Source: Xanthomonas sp. XNM01 (GTDB lineage Bacteria > Pseudomonadota > Gammaproteobacteria > Xanthomonadales > Xanthomonadaceae). Taken from it: DNA of 64,000 nt. The translations under genes were made by a program, and so were the position numbers. The notes under the pieces were generated by a model that was given only the letters and a program-made list of their open reading frames with translations, had not been told where the DNA came from and made no database searches. Below, piece after piece: positions 1-7,544 of the stretch (position 1 is the stretch's first letter; each line of letters starts with the position of its first letter). Location: the NCBI RefSeq assembly GCF_014851915.1, contig NZ_JACVAP010000004.1, forward strand, positions 372,001 to 436,000, given 5' to 3'.

Positions 1-338
1 GAGCCGCGGATCGAGATCTTCGCGCCCTCGTTGCCCGGCGACTGCGCGTGGACGCCCGGCTGCAGCGCCAGCACGTCGGCGTTGCTGCTGAGCCGGCCAG
101 CGCGCACCTGCGCCATGTCGACCACGTTGCCGGCACCGGGCACGTCGGCCAGGGCCCGGCGCGCGGCCTCGACTTCCTCGGAGACAGTGGCGGTGACGTG
201 GACCGCATCCAGGGTGACGGCCTGGCCGGATGGGGCCGCGTGAGCGTGCGTTGCGGCCAGCGTGGCGGCGACGGCCAGCGTCAGCGGGGAGAGGACGGGC
301 GTGGTGCTGCGGAACGGAGAAGCGGTCATCGTCGGCAT
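1..338 (-). CDS. TonB-dependent receptor, N-terminal part (cut by window edge)
   Basis: Reading the minus strand from an ATG at 338 (alternative ATG at 329) gives a basic start, a hydrophobic stretch ending in AATHAHA that looks like a signal peptide of about 34 residues, then VTLDAVHVTATV, typical of the TonB-box region, and a plug-domain start (DVPGAGNVVDMAQV, then SSNADVLALQPGVHAQ and KISIRGS). This is the canonical beginning of an outer-membrane TonB-dependent receptor; the plug remainder and barrel lie beyond the left edge, so the substrate cannot be judged. No clear Shine-Dalgarno separates the two ATGs; I took the upstream one. The gene is divergent from the TetR gene at 689 across a 350-base gap containing two palindromes. 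Confidence 0.8.
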   Translation of the reverse strand, partial: MPTMTASPFRSTTPVLSPLTLAVAATLAATHAHAAPSGQAVTLDAVHVTATVSEEVEAARRALADVPGAGNVVDMAQVRAGRLSSNADVLALQPGVHAQSPGNEGAKISIRG

Positions 339-462
339 GGATCGTCTGCGGGCCGTGCGCCGGGCGGGCAGGCGTCGCCACTCCACGTGCAGGCACGCAG
401 GGGCGGCATCGCGACCGGATCGGCGAGGCGGGTGGGGGAGCGCATGGGGCGCGGCGCCGCGG

Positions 463-514
463 TGCACCCTGTCAACTTTTGTGTAGCTCGTAAAGTTAAC
501 AGAGTGTGGGTGCA
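463..514. promoter_or_regulatory. Interrupted palindrome upstream of the receptor gene
   Basis: TGTCAACTTT at 470-479 faces AAAGTTAACA at 492-501 (9 of 10 pairs), 12 bases apart. Outside it TGCACCC (463-469) faces GGGTGCA (508-514), with six extra bases on the right. It lies in the gap between divergent receptor and TetR genes. An operator for a dimeric regulator is the likeliest reading; the regulator is unknown. The rest of 339-688 shows no other gene. Confidence 0.4.
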
Positions 515-632
515 TGCGTCACCACCCTGAACGAGTCGGCAACTGGCGTCGTCTGGGCACCGGGCTGGCTGTGTGCCTGCCCCGCTTTGCCGTGGAAGGC
601 TCGGTCTGACACCTGGGCATGCATCCAGGCAT

Positions 633-649
633 GTAACCGCTTCGGTCAC
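633..649. promoter_or_regulatory. Candidate TetR operator in front of the TetR gene
   Basis: A 17-base near-palindrome, GTAAC-N7-GTCAC, 40 bases before the TetR start. Its right arm with flank (GGTCACTTG, 644-652) recurs exactly at 1327-1335 before the RND adaptor gene, where the same GT/TTxAC-N7-GTCAC spacing is found. A shared half-site before both the regulator and its neighbour is what autoregulating TetR repressors usually show. Confidence 0.45.
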
Positions 650-688
650 TTGTTGTGGGCCATTCGAGCATCTGGCTAGACTGAGCCC

Positions 689-1306
689 ATGAATCTCGAC
701 ACCAGGCACCCGACCGCCGAGCGTGGTCCGGAAGAGCATGAGATCCGCAGCCAGATCGTGGCCGCGGCGACCGAACATTTCAGCCATTACGGCTACGCCA
801 AGACCACCGTGTCCGATCTGGCCCGGACGATCGGCTTCTCCAAGGCGTACATCTACAAATTCTTCGCCTCCAAGCAGGCGATCGGCGAGGCGATCTGCGC
901 GAACTGCCTGCACGGCATCGAGCAGCAGGTCGCTGCCGTCGTCGAGGCCACCGACAGCCCGCCCGAGCAGTTGCGGCGCATGTTTCGCACTGCCGTCGAG
1001 GCCAGCCTCGAACTGTTCAACCAGGACCGCCGTCTGTATGAGATCGCGGCCGCGGCTGCCACCGAGCGCTGGCCGGTGGCACTGACCTATGAAAGCCGTA
1101 TCCACGCGATGCTGCAGGGCATTCTGGAGCGCGGCCGCGCGAGCGGCGATTTCGAACGCAGGACGCCATTGGACGAGGCATCGAAGGCCGTCCACCTGAT
1201 CATGCGGCCCTACCTCAATCCGCTGCTGCTCCAGCACAGCCTGGACCACAGCGACGAAGGTCCGGCCCTGCTGTCAGGCCTGATCCTCAGGAGTCTGTCG
1301 CCCTAG
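689..1306 (+). CDS. TetR/AcrR family transcriptional regulator
   Basis: A 205-residue protein with the family's N-terminal helix-turn-helix at about residues 20-65: IVAAATEHFSHYGYAKTT followed by VSDLARTIGFSKAYIYKFFASKQAI, a textbook TetR DNA-binding domain. The C-terminal part is helical and should form the ligand and dimer domain; its ligand cannot be predicted. The gene sits just before, and in the same direction as, the RND adaptor, with a 69-base gap holding a promoter overlapped by a palindrome. Family knowledge and the shared half-sites suggest it represses itself and the downstream pump until an inducer binds. Start chosen at the first ATG that leaves a normal-length tail before helix 1. 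Confidence 0.88.
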   Translation: MNLDTRHPTAERGPEEHEIRSQIVAAATEHFSHYGYAKTTVSDLARTIGFSKAYIYKFFASKQAIGEAICANCLHGIEQQVAAVVEATDSPPEQLRRMFRTAVEASLELFNQDRRLYEIAAAAATERWPVALTYESRIHAMLQGILERGRASGDFERRTPLDEASKAVHLIMRPYLNPLLLQHSLDHSDEGPALLSGLILRSLSP

Positions 1307-1308
1307 TT

Positions 1309-1345
1309 GTGACTATTGACAGTAATGGTCACTTGATTTGAGAAT
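1309..1345 (+). promoter_or_regulatory. Promoter of the RND operon overlapped by an operator-like palindrome
   Basis: TTGACA (1316-1321) is a consensus -35 box, 18 bases before GAGAAT (1340-1345). It is embedded in inverted half-sites GTGAC (1309-1313) and GTCAC (1328-1332), with TTGAC-N7-GTCAC at 1316-1332 matching the spacing of the 633-649 site. Repressor binding here would cover the -35 box. Function is inferred. Confidence 0.5.
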
Positions 1346-1375
1346 GCCGGCTGACCAGTCCTGCACGGGATCCTC

Positions 1376-2494
1376 ATGCCGCGGCATCGTTTCGACAGAG
1401 CGTTCGCTCTCTGCACCCTGTTCCTGGCGCTCGCCGCATGCGGCGGCAAGCAGGAAGAGGACCCCCGGACCCAGCCGCCGCTGGTGCGTGCGGAGACCGT
1501 GCGCACGGCGGGGGGGCACACCCGATCCTTCACCGGCACGATCCAGGCCCGGGTTCAGAGCGACCTGGCCTTCCGTGTTGGCGGGAAACTGCAGGACCGG
1601 CTGGTCGATGCCGGGGAGGTGGTCAGGCGCGGCCAGCCGCTGATGCGGATGGATCCGGTGGATCTGGAACTGGCCGCGGGTGCGCAGCGGCAGGTGGTGG
1701 CCGCCGCCGAAGCGCGGGCGCATCAGACCCGGCAGGACGAAGCGCGCTACAAGGCGCTGGTTGCCAGCGGCGTGGTTTCGGTGTCGGCCTACGACCAGGT
1801 CAAGGCGACGGCCGACACGGCCGCCGCCGACCTGCGGGCGGCACGTGCGCAGGCTGGCGTCGCCGCGAATGCCAGCGGCTATACGACCCTGCTGGCCGAC
1901 GCAGACGGTGTGGTCATGGAGACCTTGGGTGAGCCGGGGCAGGTCGTCGCGGCGGGACAGGTGGTCGTGCGCGTCGCCCGTTCCGGCCCGCGCGAAGCGG
2001 TCGTCCAGTTGCCGGAGACCCTGCGTCCTTTACTGGGGGCGCATGCGACGGCCAGCGTGTTCGGGCAGGCCGGTGCGCCGATCGGCGCGCGGCTGCGTGT
2101 GCTGTCGGGCGCTGCCGATCCGGTCACCCGCACGTTCGAGGCGCGCTACACGCTGGATGACGCGGCTGGCTCCGCACCGCTCGGTGCGACGGTCACCGTC
2201 GCGCTCGCCGCCGATGCGGGCCCCGACGACGGGCAGGCGCTGCGCGTGCCGATCGCCAGCATCATCGACCGCGGTGACGGTCCGGGCGTCTGGATCATCC
2301 AGGGCGAACCCGAAACCGCATCCTGGCGACCGGTGCGTATCGTCCGGCTCGCGGACGACGCGGCCTACATCGCCGGTGGGCTCAAGGACGGTGAGCGTAT
2401 CGCCGCACTGGGCGCGCATCTGCTGCGCGATGGCATGCCCGTGCGCACCGGCGACGTGCCTGTCGTACCCAAGGCCGCCGGAGTGGCCCGGTGA
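1376..2494 (+). CDS. RND efflux periplasmic adaptor lipoprotein
   Basis: A 372-residue membrane-fusion protein. The N-terminus is a lipoprotein signal with lipobox L-A-A-C (Cys22), so the mature protein is anchored by lipid. Then come the barrel-sandwich half QARVQSDLAFRVGGKLQDRLVDAGEVVRRGQPL, a helical hairpin (about 100-150, QVVAAAEARAHQTRQDEARY), the returning lipoyl half (GVVMETLGEPGQVVAAGQVV) and beta-barrel and membrane-proximal domains. It would bridge the inner-membrane pump to an outer-membrane channel; no TolC-like channel gene is in this cluster, so one must come from elsewhere. The stop overlaps the pump's GTG start, so the two are translationally coupled. Confidence 0.9.
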   Translation: MPRHRFDRAFALCTLFLALAACGGKQEEDPRTQPPLVRAETVRTAGGHTRSFTGTIQARVQSDLAFRVGGKLQDRLVDAGEVVRRGQPLMRMDPVDLELAAGAQRQVVAAAEARAHQTRQDEARYKALVASGVVSVSAYDQVKATADTAAADLRAARAQAGVAANASGYTTLLADADGVVMETLGEPGQVVAAGQVVVRVARSGPREAVVQLPETLRPLLGAHATASVFGQAGAPIGARLRVLSGAADPVTRTFEARYTLDDAAGSAPLGATVTVALAADAGPDDGQALRVPIASIIDRGDGPGVWIIQGEPETASWRPVRIVRLADDAAYIAGGLKDGERIAALGAHLLRDGMPVRTGDVPVVPKAAGVAR

Positions 2495-5400
2495 GCCGGT
2501 TCAACCTGTCCGCACTGGCGGTCCGCGAACGATCGATCACGGTGTTCCTGATCCTGCTGGTCTCGCTCGCCGGCATCGTGTCGTTCTTCAAGCTTGGCCG
2601 TGCCGAGGATCCGGCGTTCACCGTGAAGGTGATGACCGTGGTCACCGCCTGGCCAGGTGCCGACGCGCAGGAAATGCAGGATCAGGTCGCCGAGAAGTTG
2701 GAGAAACGGCTGCAGGAACTGCGCTGGTACGACCGCAGCGAAACCTACACCCGGCCCGGGCTGGCGTTCACCACGTTGACGCTGCTGGACAGTACACCCC
2801 CATCGGAGGTCCAGGAAGAGTTCTACCAGGCCCGGAAGAAGCTCGAGGACGAGGCGGCCAACCTGCCTGCCGGCGTGATCGGCCCGATGGTCAACGACGA
2901 ATACTCGGATGTCACCTTCGCGCTGTTCGCGCTGAAGGCCAAGGGCGAAACGCAGCGCGTGCTGGCCCGCGATGCCGAAACCCTCCGGCAACGCATTCTG
3001 CACGTCCCCGGCGTCAAGAAGGTCAACATCATCGGCGAGCAGCCCGAGCGCATCTTCGTCGAGTTCTCGCACGACCGCCTGGCCACCCTGGGCATCGCGC
3101 CGCAGGATGTGTTCGCGGCGCTCAACGGACAGAACGCGCTGACGCCGGCCGGCTCGATCGAAACGCGGGGGCCGAGCGTCTTCGTGCGGCTCGACGGTGC
3201 GCTCGACGAACTGGACAAGATCCGTGAGACGCCGATCGTTTCCGGTAGCAGGACCATCAAGCTGACCGACATCGCCACCGTCAGGCGCGGCTACGAGGAT
3301 CCGTCCACCTTCCTGATCCGCAATGGCGGCGAGCCCGCGCTGCTGCTGGGCGTGGTGATGCGAGACGGCTGGAACGGGCTGGATCTGGGTAGGGCACTGG
3401 ACGACGAGGTCGGCGCGATCAATGCAGACATGCCGCTGGGCATGAGCCTGACCAAGGTCACCGACCAGTCGGACAACATCGCCTCCTCGGTCGACGAGTT
3501 CATGGTGAAGTTCTTCGTGGCGCTGGTCGTGGTGATGCTGGTCTGCTTCGTCAGCATGGGTTGGCGGGTGGGGGTGGTGGTGGCCGCAGCGGTGCCCCTC
3601 ACGCTGGCCGCCGTATTCCTGGTGATGGCCGCGACCGGCAAGAACTTCGACCGGATCACGCTCGGCTCGCTGATCCTGGCGCTCGGCCTGCTGGTGGACG
3701 ACGCGATCATCGCCATCGAGATGATGGTGGTGAAGATGGAGGAAGGTTTCGGCCGCGTGGCCGCGTCGGCGTATGCGTGGAGTCACACGGCCGCACCGAT
3801 GCTGTCGGGCACGCTGGTGACCGCGGTCGGCTTCATGCCCAACGGCTTTGCCCGCTCCACCGCGGGCGAGTACACCAGCAACATGTTCTGGATCGTCGGC
3901 GTCGCGCTGATCGCTTCGTGGGTGGTGGCGGTGGTGTTCACGCCCTATCTGGGCGTGAAGCTGCTGCCGGAGATCAAGCGGGTCGAGGGCGGGCATGCTG
4001 CGTTGTACGACACGCCGCGTTACAACCGTTTCCGCGACCTGCTGGCTCAGGTGATCGCACGCAAGTGGCTTGTCGCCGGGTCGGTCGTCGGCCTGTTCGC
4101 GCTGTCGATCCTCGGCATGGGCGCGGTCAAGAAGCAGTTCTTCCCGACGTCCGACCGGCCAGAAGTGCTCGTCGAGGTGCAGATGCCGTATGGCACCTCG
4201 ATCGAGCAGACCAGCGAGGCCACCGCGCGGGTCGAGGCGTGGCTGTCCAGCCAGGATGAGGCAAGGATCGTGACGGCGTACATCGGCCAGGGCGCGCCGC
4301 GCTTCTTCCTGGCCATTTCGCCAGAGCTGCCTGACCCGGCGTTCGCCAAGATCGTCGTGCGCACCGGAAGTCAGGAGGAACGCGAGGCCCTGAAGCACCG
4401 GCTACGCCGTGCCATCGCCGAGGGACTGGCGCCGGAGGCGCAGGTACGCGTCACCCAGCTGGTGTTCGGTCCCTATTCGCCGTTTCCCGTGGCCTATCGC
4501 GTCAGTGGTCCCCACCCCGAGGTGTTGCGCGGCATCGCCGCACAGGCCGAATCCGTGATGCGCGCAAGCCCGCTGATGCGGACGGTCAACAGCGACTGGG
4601 GCATGCGTACGCCTGTCCTGCACTTCACGCTGCAGCAGGACCGTCTGCAGGCGGTCGGGTTGAGTTCGAGTTCGGCCGCGCAGCAGCTGCAGTTCCTGCT
4701 CAGCGGCGTGCCGGTGACCAGCGTGCGCGAGGATATCCGTACTGTCCAGGTGATGGCCCGCACCTCGGGAGAGGCCCGGCTGGATCCTGCGCGGATCGAG
4801 GACTTCACCCTGGTCGGTGCGGCCGGCCAGCGCGTTCCGCTGTCGCAGATCGGCACGATGGACGTGCGGATGGAGGAGCCGGTGATGCGCAGGCGCGACC
4901 GCGTGCCCACCATCACCGTGCGCGGCGACATCGCCGAGGGCCTGCAGCCGCCGGACGTGTCCACCGCCATCACGTCACTGCTGGAACCACTGCGCGAGCA
5001 GCTGCCCGATGGATATCGGATCGTCGAGGCTGGATCGATCGAGGAGTCGGGCAAGGCGATGAGCGCGATGCTGCCGCTGTTCCCGATCATGCTGGCCGCC
5101 ACGCTGCTGATCATCGTGCTGCAGGTCCGCTCGATGTCGGCGATGGTGATGGTCTTCCTGACGAGTCCGCTGGGACTGATCGGCGTCGTGCCGACCCTGC
5201 TGCTGTTCCAGCAGCCGTTCGGGATCAATGCGCTGGTCGGCCTGATCGCGCTGTCGGGCATCCTGATGCGCAACACGCTGATCCTGATCGGCCAGATCCA
5301 CCACAACGAGGCCGAAGGCATGCAGCCGATGGATGCGGTGGTAGAAGCCACCGTGCAACGCGCGCGTCCGGTGATCCTGACCGCGCTGGCGGCGGTGCTG

Positions 5401-5568
5401 GCGTTCATTCCGCTGACCTACTCGGTGTTCTGGGGCACCCTCGCCTACACGCTGATCGGCGGCACCCTGGCTGGCACTGTGCTGACCCTGGTGTTCCTGC
5501 CTGCCATGTACTCGATCTGGTTCCGGATCGGCGCCGCAGCGCCCGGCCAGATCCGCGGGGAACCCTGA
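2491..5568 (+). CDS. RND efflux pump permease (AcrB/HAE1-like)
   Basis: A 1025-residue inner-membrane transporter of the usual length for the AcrB superfamily. It has TM1 near residues 17-35, a large periplasmic loop, a cluster of helices around 335-490, a second loop and a second helix cluster to the end. The proton-relay aspartate pair of TM4 is present (LGLLVDDAIIAIE, D403-D404). GTG start (2491) overlaps the adaptor stop by four bases. Proton-driven export of hydrophobic or amphiphilic compounds from periplasm and inner membrane is the family role. Substrate is unknown, but the coupled condensing-enzyme gene downstream makes a lipid-like or polyketide-like substrate worth considering. Confidence 0.92.
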   Translation: MSRFNLSALAVRERSITVFLILLVSLAGIVSFFKLGRAEDPAFTVKVMTVVTAWPGADAQEMQDQVAEKLEKRLQELRWYDRSETYTRPGLAFTTLTLLDSTPPSEVQEEFYQARKKLEDEAANLPAGVIGPMVNDEYSDVTFALFALKAKGETQRVLARDAETLRQRILHVPGVKKVNIIGEQPERIFVEFSHDRLATLGIAPQDVFAALNGQNALTPAGSIETRGPSVFVRLDGALDELDKIRETPIVSGSRTIKLTDIATVRRGYEDPSTFLIRNGGEPALLLGVVMRDGWNGLDLGRALDDEVGAINADMPLGMSLTKVTDQSDNIASSVDEFMVKFFVALVVVMLVCFVSMGWRVGVVVAAAVPLTLAAVFLVMAATGKNFDRITLGSLILALGLLVDDAIIAIEMMVVKMEEGFGRVAASAYAWSHTAAPMLSGTLVTAVGFMPNGFARSTAGEYTSNMFWIVGVALIASWVVAVVFTPYLGVKLLPEIKRVEGGHAALYDTPRYNRFRDLLAQVIARKWLVAGSVVGLFALSILGMGAVKKQFFPTSDRPEVLVEVQMPYGTSIEQTSEATARVEAWLSSQDEARIVTAYIGQGAPRFFLAISPELPDPAFAKIVVRTGSQEEREALKHRLRRAIAEGLAPEAQVRVTQLVFGPYSPFPVAYRVSGPHPEVLRGIAAQAESVMRASPLMRTVNSDWGMRTPVLHFTLQQDRLQAVGLSSSSAAQQLQFLLSGVPVTSVREDIRTVQVMARTSGEARLDPARIEDFTLVGAAGQRVPLSQIGTMDVRMEEPVMRRRDRVPTITVRGDIAEGLQPPDVSTAITSLLEPLREQLPDGYRIVEAGSIEESGKAMSAMLPLFPIMLAATLLIIVLQVRSMSAMVMVFLTSPLGLIGVVPTLLLFQQPFGINALVGLIALSGILMRNTLILIGQIHHNEAEGMQPMDAVVEATVQRARPVILTALAAVLAFIPLTYSVFWGTLAYTLIGGTLAGTVLTLVFLPAMYSIWFRIGAAAPGQIRGEP

Positions 5569-6851
5569 TGTTGACGTCCCCCCATCGCAGGCGGATCGTC
5601 GTCACCGGCATCGGCATCGTCTCGCCGCTGGGCACAGGCACCGAACACGTGTGGTCACGGCTGCTGCGGGGCGAGTCCGGCATCCGCACGTTGCCCGATG
5701 CGCTATGCGAGGGAGTGGGCGCCAGTGTCGGCGGCCGGGTGCTCGGGGAGGCGGAGGATCCGGTTGCCGGTTACGACCGCCATCGGAGCATTACCGACAA
5801 GGATCTCCGGAAGATGGACCGCTTCATCGAGTTCGCGATCATCGCGGCCGACGAGGCGCTTGCACAGGCGCAGTGGGCGCCGGCCACCCCGCGTGAGCGT
5901 GCGCGGAGTGCCACCGTGATCGCGACCGGAATCGGCGGCTTCGGCGCGATTGCAGCCGCGGTGGAAGCCACGAAGGAGCGTGGTCCGCGCAGGCTGTCAC
6001 CGTTCACTGCGCCGTCGTTCCTGGGCAACATGGCGGCGGGGCACGTATCGATCCGGCATGGGCTGCAGGGGGCGATCGGTGCGCCGGTCACCGCCTGTGC
6101 GGCCGGTGTGCAGGCCATCGGCGACGCAGCCCGGATCATCCGTTCCGGCGAGGCCGACATCGCGATCTGCGGCGGTGCGGAAGCGGCGATCCACCGCGTC
6201 TCGCTGGGCGCCTTCGCCGCGGCGAGGGCGCTGTCCACCGGCTACAACGCCACGCCGGTCGCGGCGTCGCGTCCCTTCGACCAGGGCCGCGACGGGTTCG
6301 TGATGTCCGAAGGTGCGGGCCTGCTGGTGATAGAAACGCTGGAACACGCCTTGTCCCGTGGTGCGCTGCCGATCGCTGAACTGGTCGGCTACGGCACCAG
6401 CGCGGATGCCTACCATCTCACCGCGGGCCCGGAGAACGGGGACGGCGCCCGCCGCTCCATGGAACAGGCCCTGCGTCAGGCAGGCATCGTTCCCGCCGAT
6501 GTCCAGCACCTCAATGCCCATGCGACCTCCACCCAGGTAGGTGACCGCGCGGAGCTTTCCGCGATCAGGGCAGTGTTCGGACAACGGCCCGATCTTCTGA
6601 TCGCTGCGACCAAGGCAAGCACCGGCCACCTGCTTGGCGCCGCCGGCGGCATCGAAGCTGCGTTCACCGCGCTTGCGCTGCGTGACCAGATCGTGCCGCC
6701 TACACTGAATCTGTGCATGCCCGATGCGCTGGCCGAGGGCTTGACCCTCGTAGGTGCCCGGGCCAGGCCCGCTGTGCTGGAGTACGCCCTGTCCAACGGC
6801 TTCGGGTTTGGTGGTGTCAATGCCAGTGTGCTGTTCCGGCGGTGGTCCTGA
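5568..6851 (+). CDS. Beta-ketoacyl-ACP synthase II (FabF-like) coupled to the RND pump
   Basis: A 427-residue condensing enzyme of FabF type. RRIVVTGIGIVSPLG opens it; the nucleophile lies in VTACAAG (Cys177), the histidines in NAHATST (His318) and TGHLLGA (His354), so the catalytic triad is complete and activity is expected. FabF extends acyl-ACP chains with malonyl-ACP in the cytosol. The ATG overlaps the pump stop (TGATG), so it is translated with the efflux genes rather than with a fatty-acid operon; no acyl carrier protein or fabG is nearby. It may be a second, specialised synthase making or modifying an exported lipid, or a membrane-lipid adjustment gene induced with the pump. The role is inferred; the enzyme family is secure. 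Confidence 0.9.
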   Translation: MLTSPHRRRIVVTGIGIVSPLGTGTEHVWSRLLRGESGIRTLPDALCEGVGASVGGRVLGEAEDPVAGYDRHRSITDKDLRKMDRFIEFAIIAADEALAQAQWAPATPRERARSATVIATGIGGFGAIAAAVEATKERGPRRLSPFTAPSFLGNMAAGHVSIRHGLQGAIGAPVTACAAGVQAIGDAARIIRSGEADIAICGGAEAAIHRVSLGAFAAARALSTGYNATPVAASRPFDQGRDGFVMSEGAGLLVIETLEHALSRGALPIAELVGYGTSADAYHLTAGPENGDGARRSMEQALRQAGIVPADVQHLNAHATSTQVGDRAELSAIRAVFGQRPDLLIAATKASTGHLLGAAGGIEAAFTALALRDQIVPPTLNLCMPDALAEGLTLVGARARPAVLEYALSNGFGFGGVNASVLFRRWS

Positions 6852-7435
6852 CCGGGCCGCAGGGGGTGGGCGACGGCAGGCAACTACGCTGGGCACGCAT
6901 CCGTCTGTTGCGAAGGGAGGCGATCGTGGCGGGTGCCTCCCGGGTGTTCCTCGCGCATGGCCTGGAGGGCGTCAGCATGACCCGCATCGCGGCCGAAAGT
7001 GCGGTGACCAAGGTCACGCTCTATGCGCACTTCCGCAGCAAGAGCGCTCTGTTCGCCGCGGTGGTGCAGCACTGGCTGGACACCAGCCTCGCGTACAGCC
7101 GGCGGCTGGACCTGCCACTGGATGAGGATCTACATGTCCTGCTACCGCTGGTGGCGCACAGCGTTGCGCACGCCGCCGGCAGCGACGTCTATCGGGCGCT
7201 GGGTGCACTGGTGCAGCAGCCAGCCAAGCTTCCGCATGCGGTCATAACCTCCTGGTCGGCGCGCTTCCAGCGACAGCATGCATTGCTGGCCGCGGCCTTC
7301 GCCATGCGTCATCCGGACACTGCCGATGCACACGCCGACCAGTTCCTGGCCCTGGTGGAACATGGGGCGCTGCGGTCCGACGGTGGCTGGAACACCGAAT
7401 CGGTGGTCGCACTGTTTCGCATGGCGTATCCCTAG
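6842..7435 (+). CDS. TetR/AcrR family regulator, last gene of the RND cluster
   Basis: The helix-turn-helix is plain: IVAGASRVFLAHGLEGVSMT then RIAAESAVTKVTLYAHFRSK, with an all-helical C-terminal domain to about residue 197. There is no ATG at the right place. GTG at 6842 overlaps the end of the synthase gene and keeps a full first helix; GTG at 6866 is also possible. A GTG at 6926 has an excellent AAGGGAGG Shine-Dalgarno but would cut into helix 1, so I did not choose it. As the cluster's second TetR it might regulate the synthase or a distant target. Ligand unknown. Confidence 0.82.
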   Translation: MVLTGPQGVGDGRQLRWARIRLLRREAIVAGASRVFLAHGLEGVSMTRIAAESAVTKVTLYAHFRSKSALFAAVVQHWLDTSLAYSRRLDLPLDEDLHVLLPLVAHSVAHAAGSDVYRALGALVQQPAKLPHAVITSWSARFQRQHALLAAAFAMRHPDTADAHADQFLALVEHGALRSDGGWNTESVVALFRMAYP

Positions 7436-7507
7436 CAGGCGCTGTGCCGGACGCGATCAGGCAGGTCCCGTACAGGGGCTGACCTGCTCGGTGGCACGGG
7501 CCCGGAG

Positions 7508-7537
7508 CCCGCTCCCCGGCTGGCGGCGGGGAGCGGG
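7508..7537 (-). terminator. Hairpin after the TonB-dependent receptor gene
   Basis: CCCGCTCCCCG (7508-7518) pairs perfectly with CGGGGAGCGGG (7527-7537) over an 8-base loop, eight bases past the receptor stop. There is no T run, so termination may be weak or Rho-assisted. A second inverted repeat (GCAGGTC 7461-7467, GACCTGC 7481-7487) lies between this and the TetR stop and could serve the plus strand. Confidence 0.5.
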
Positions 7538-7544
7538 GTGTCGC

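Noticed and set aside
2365-4398. A 677-residue open frame on the minus strand, antisense to the RND pump
   Set aside because: His-, Arg-, Asp- and Gln-rich composition, no domain, no ribosome site, and wholly inside a well-supported pump gene; high GC makes such antisense frames common.
6926-6928. GTG with an excellent AAGGGAGG site as start of the second TetR
   Set aside because: It would remove the first turn of DNA-binding helix 1; the purine run also encodes conserved residues of that helix.
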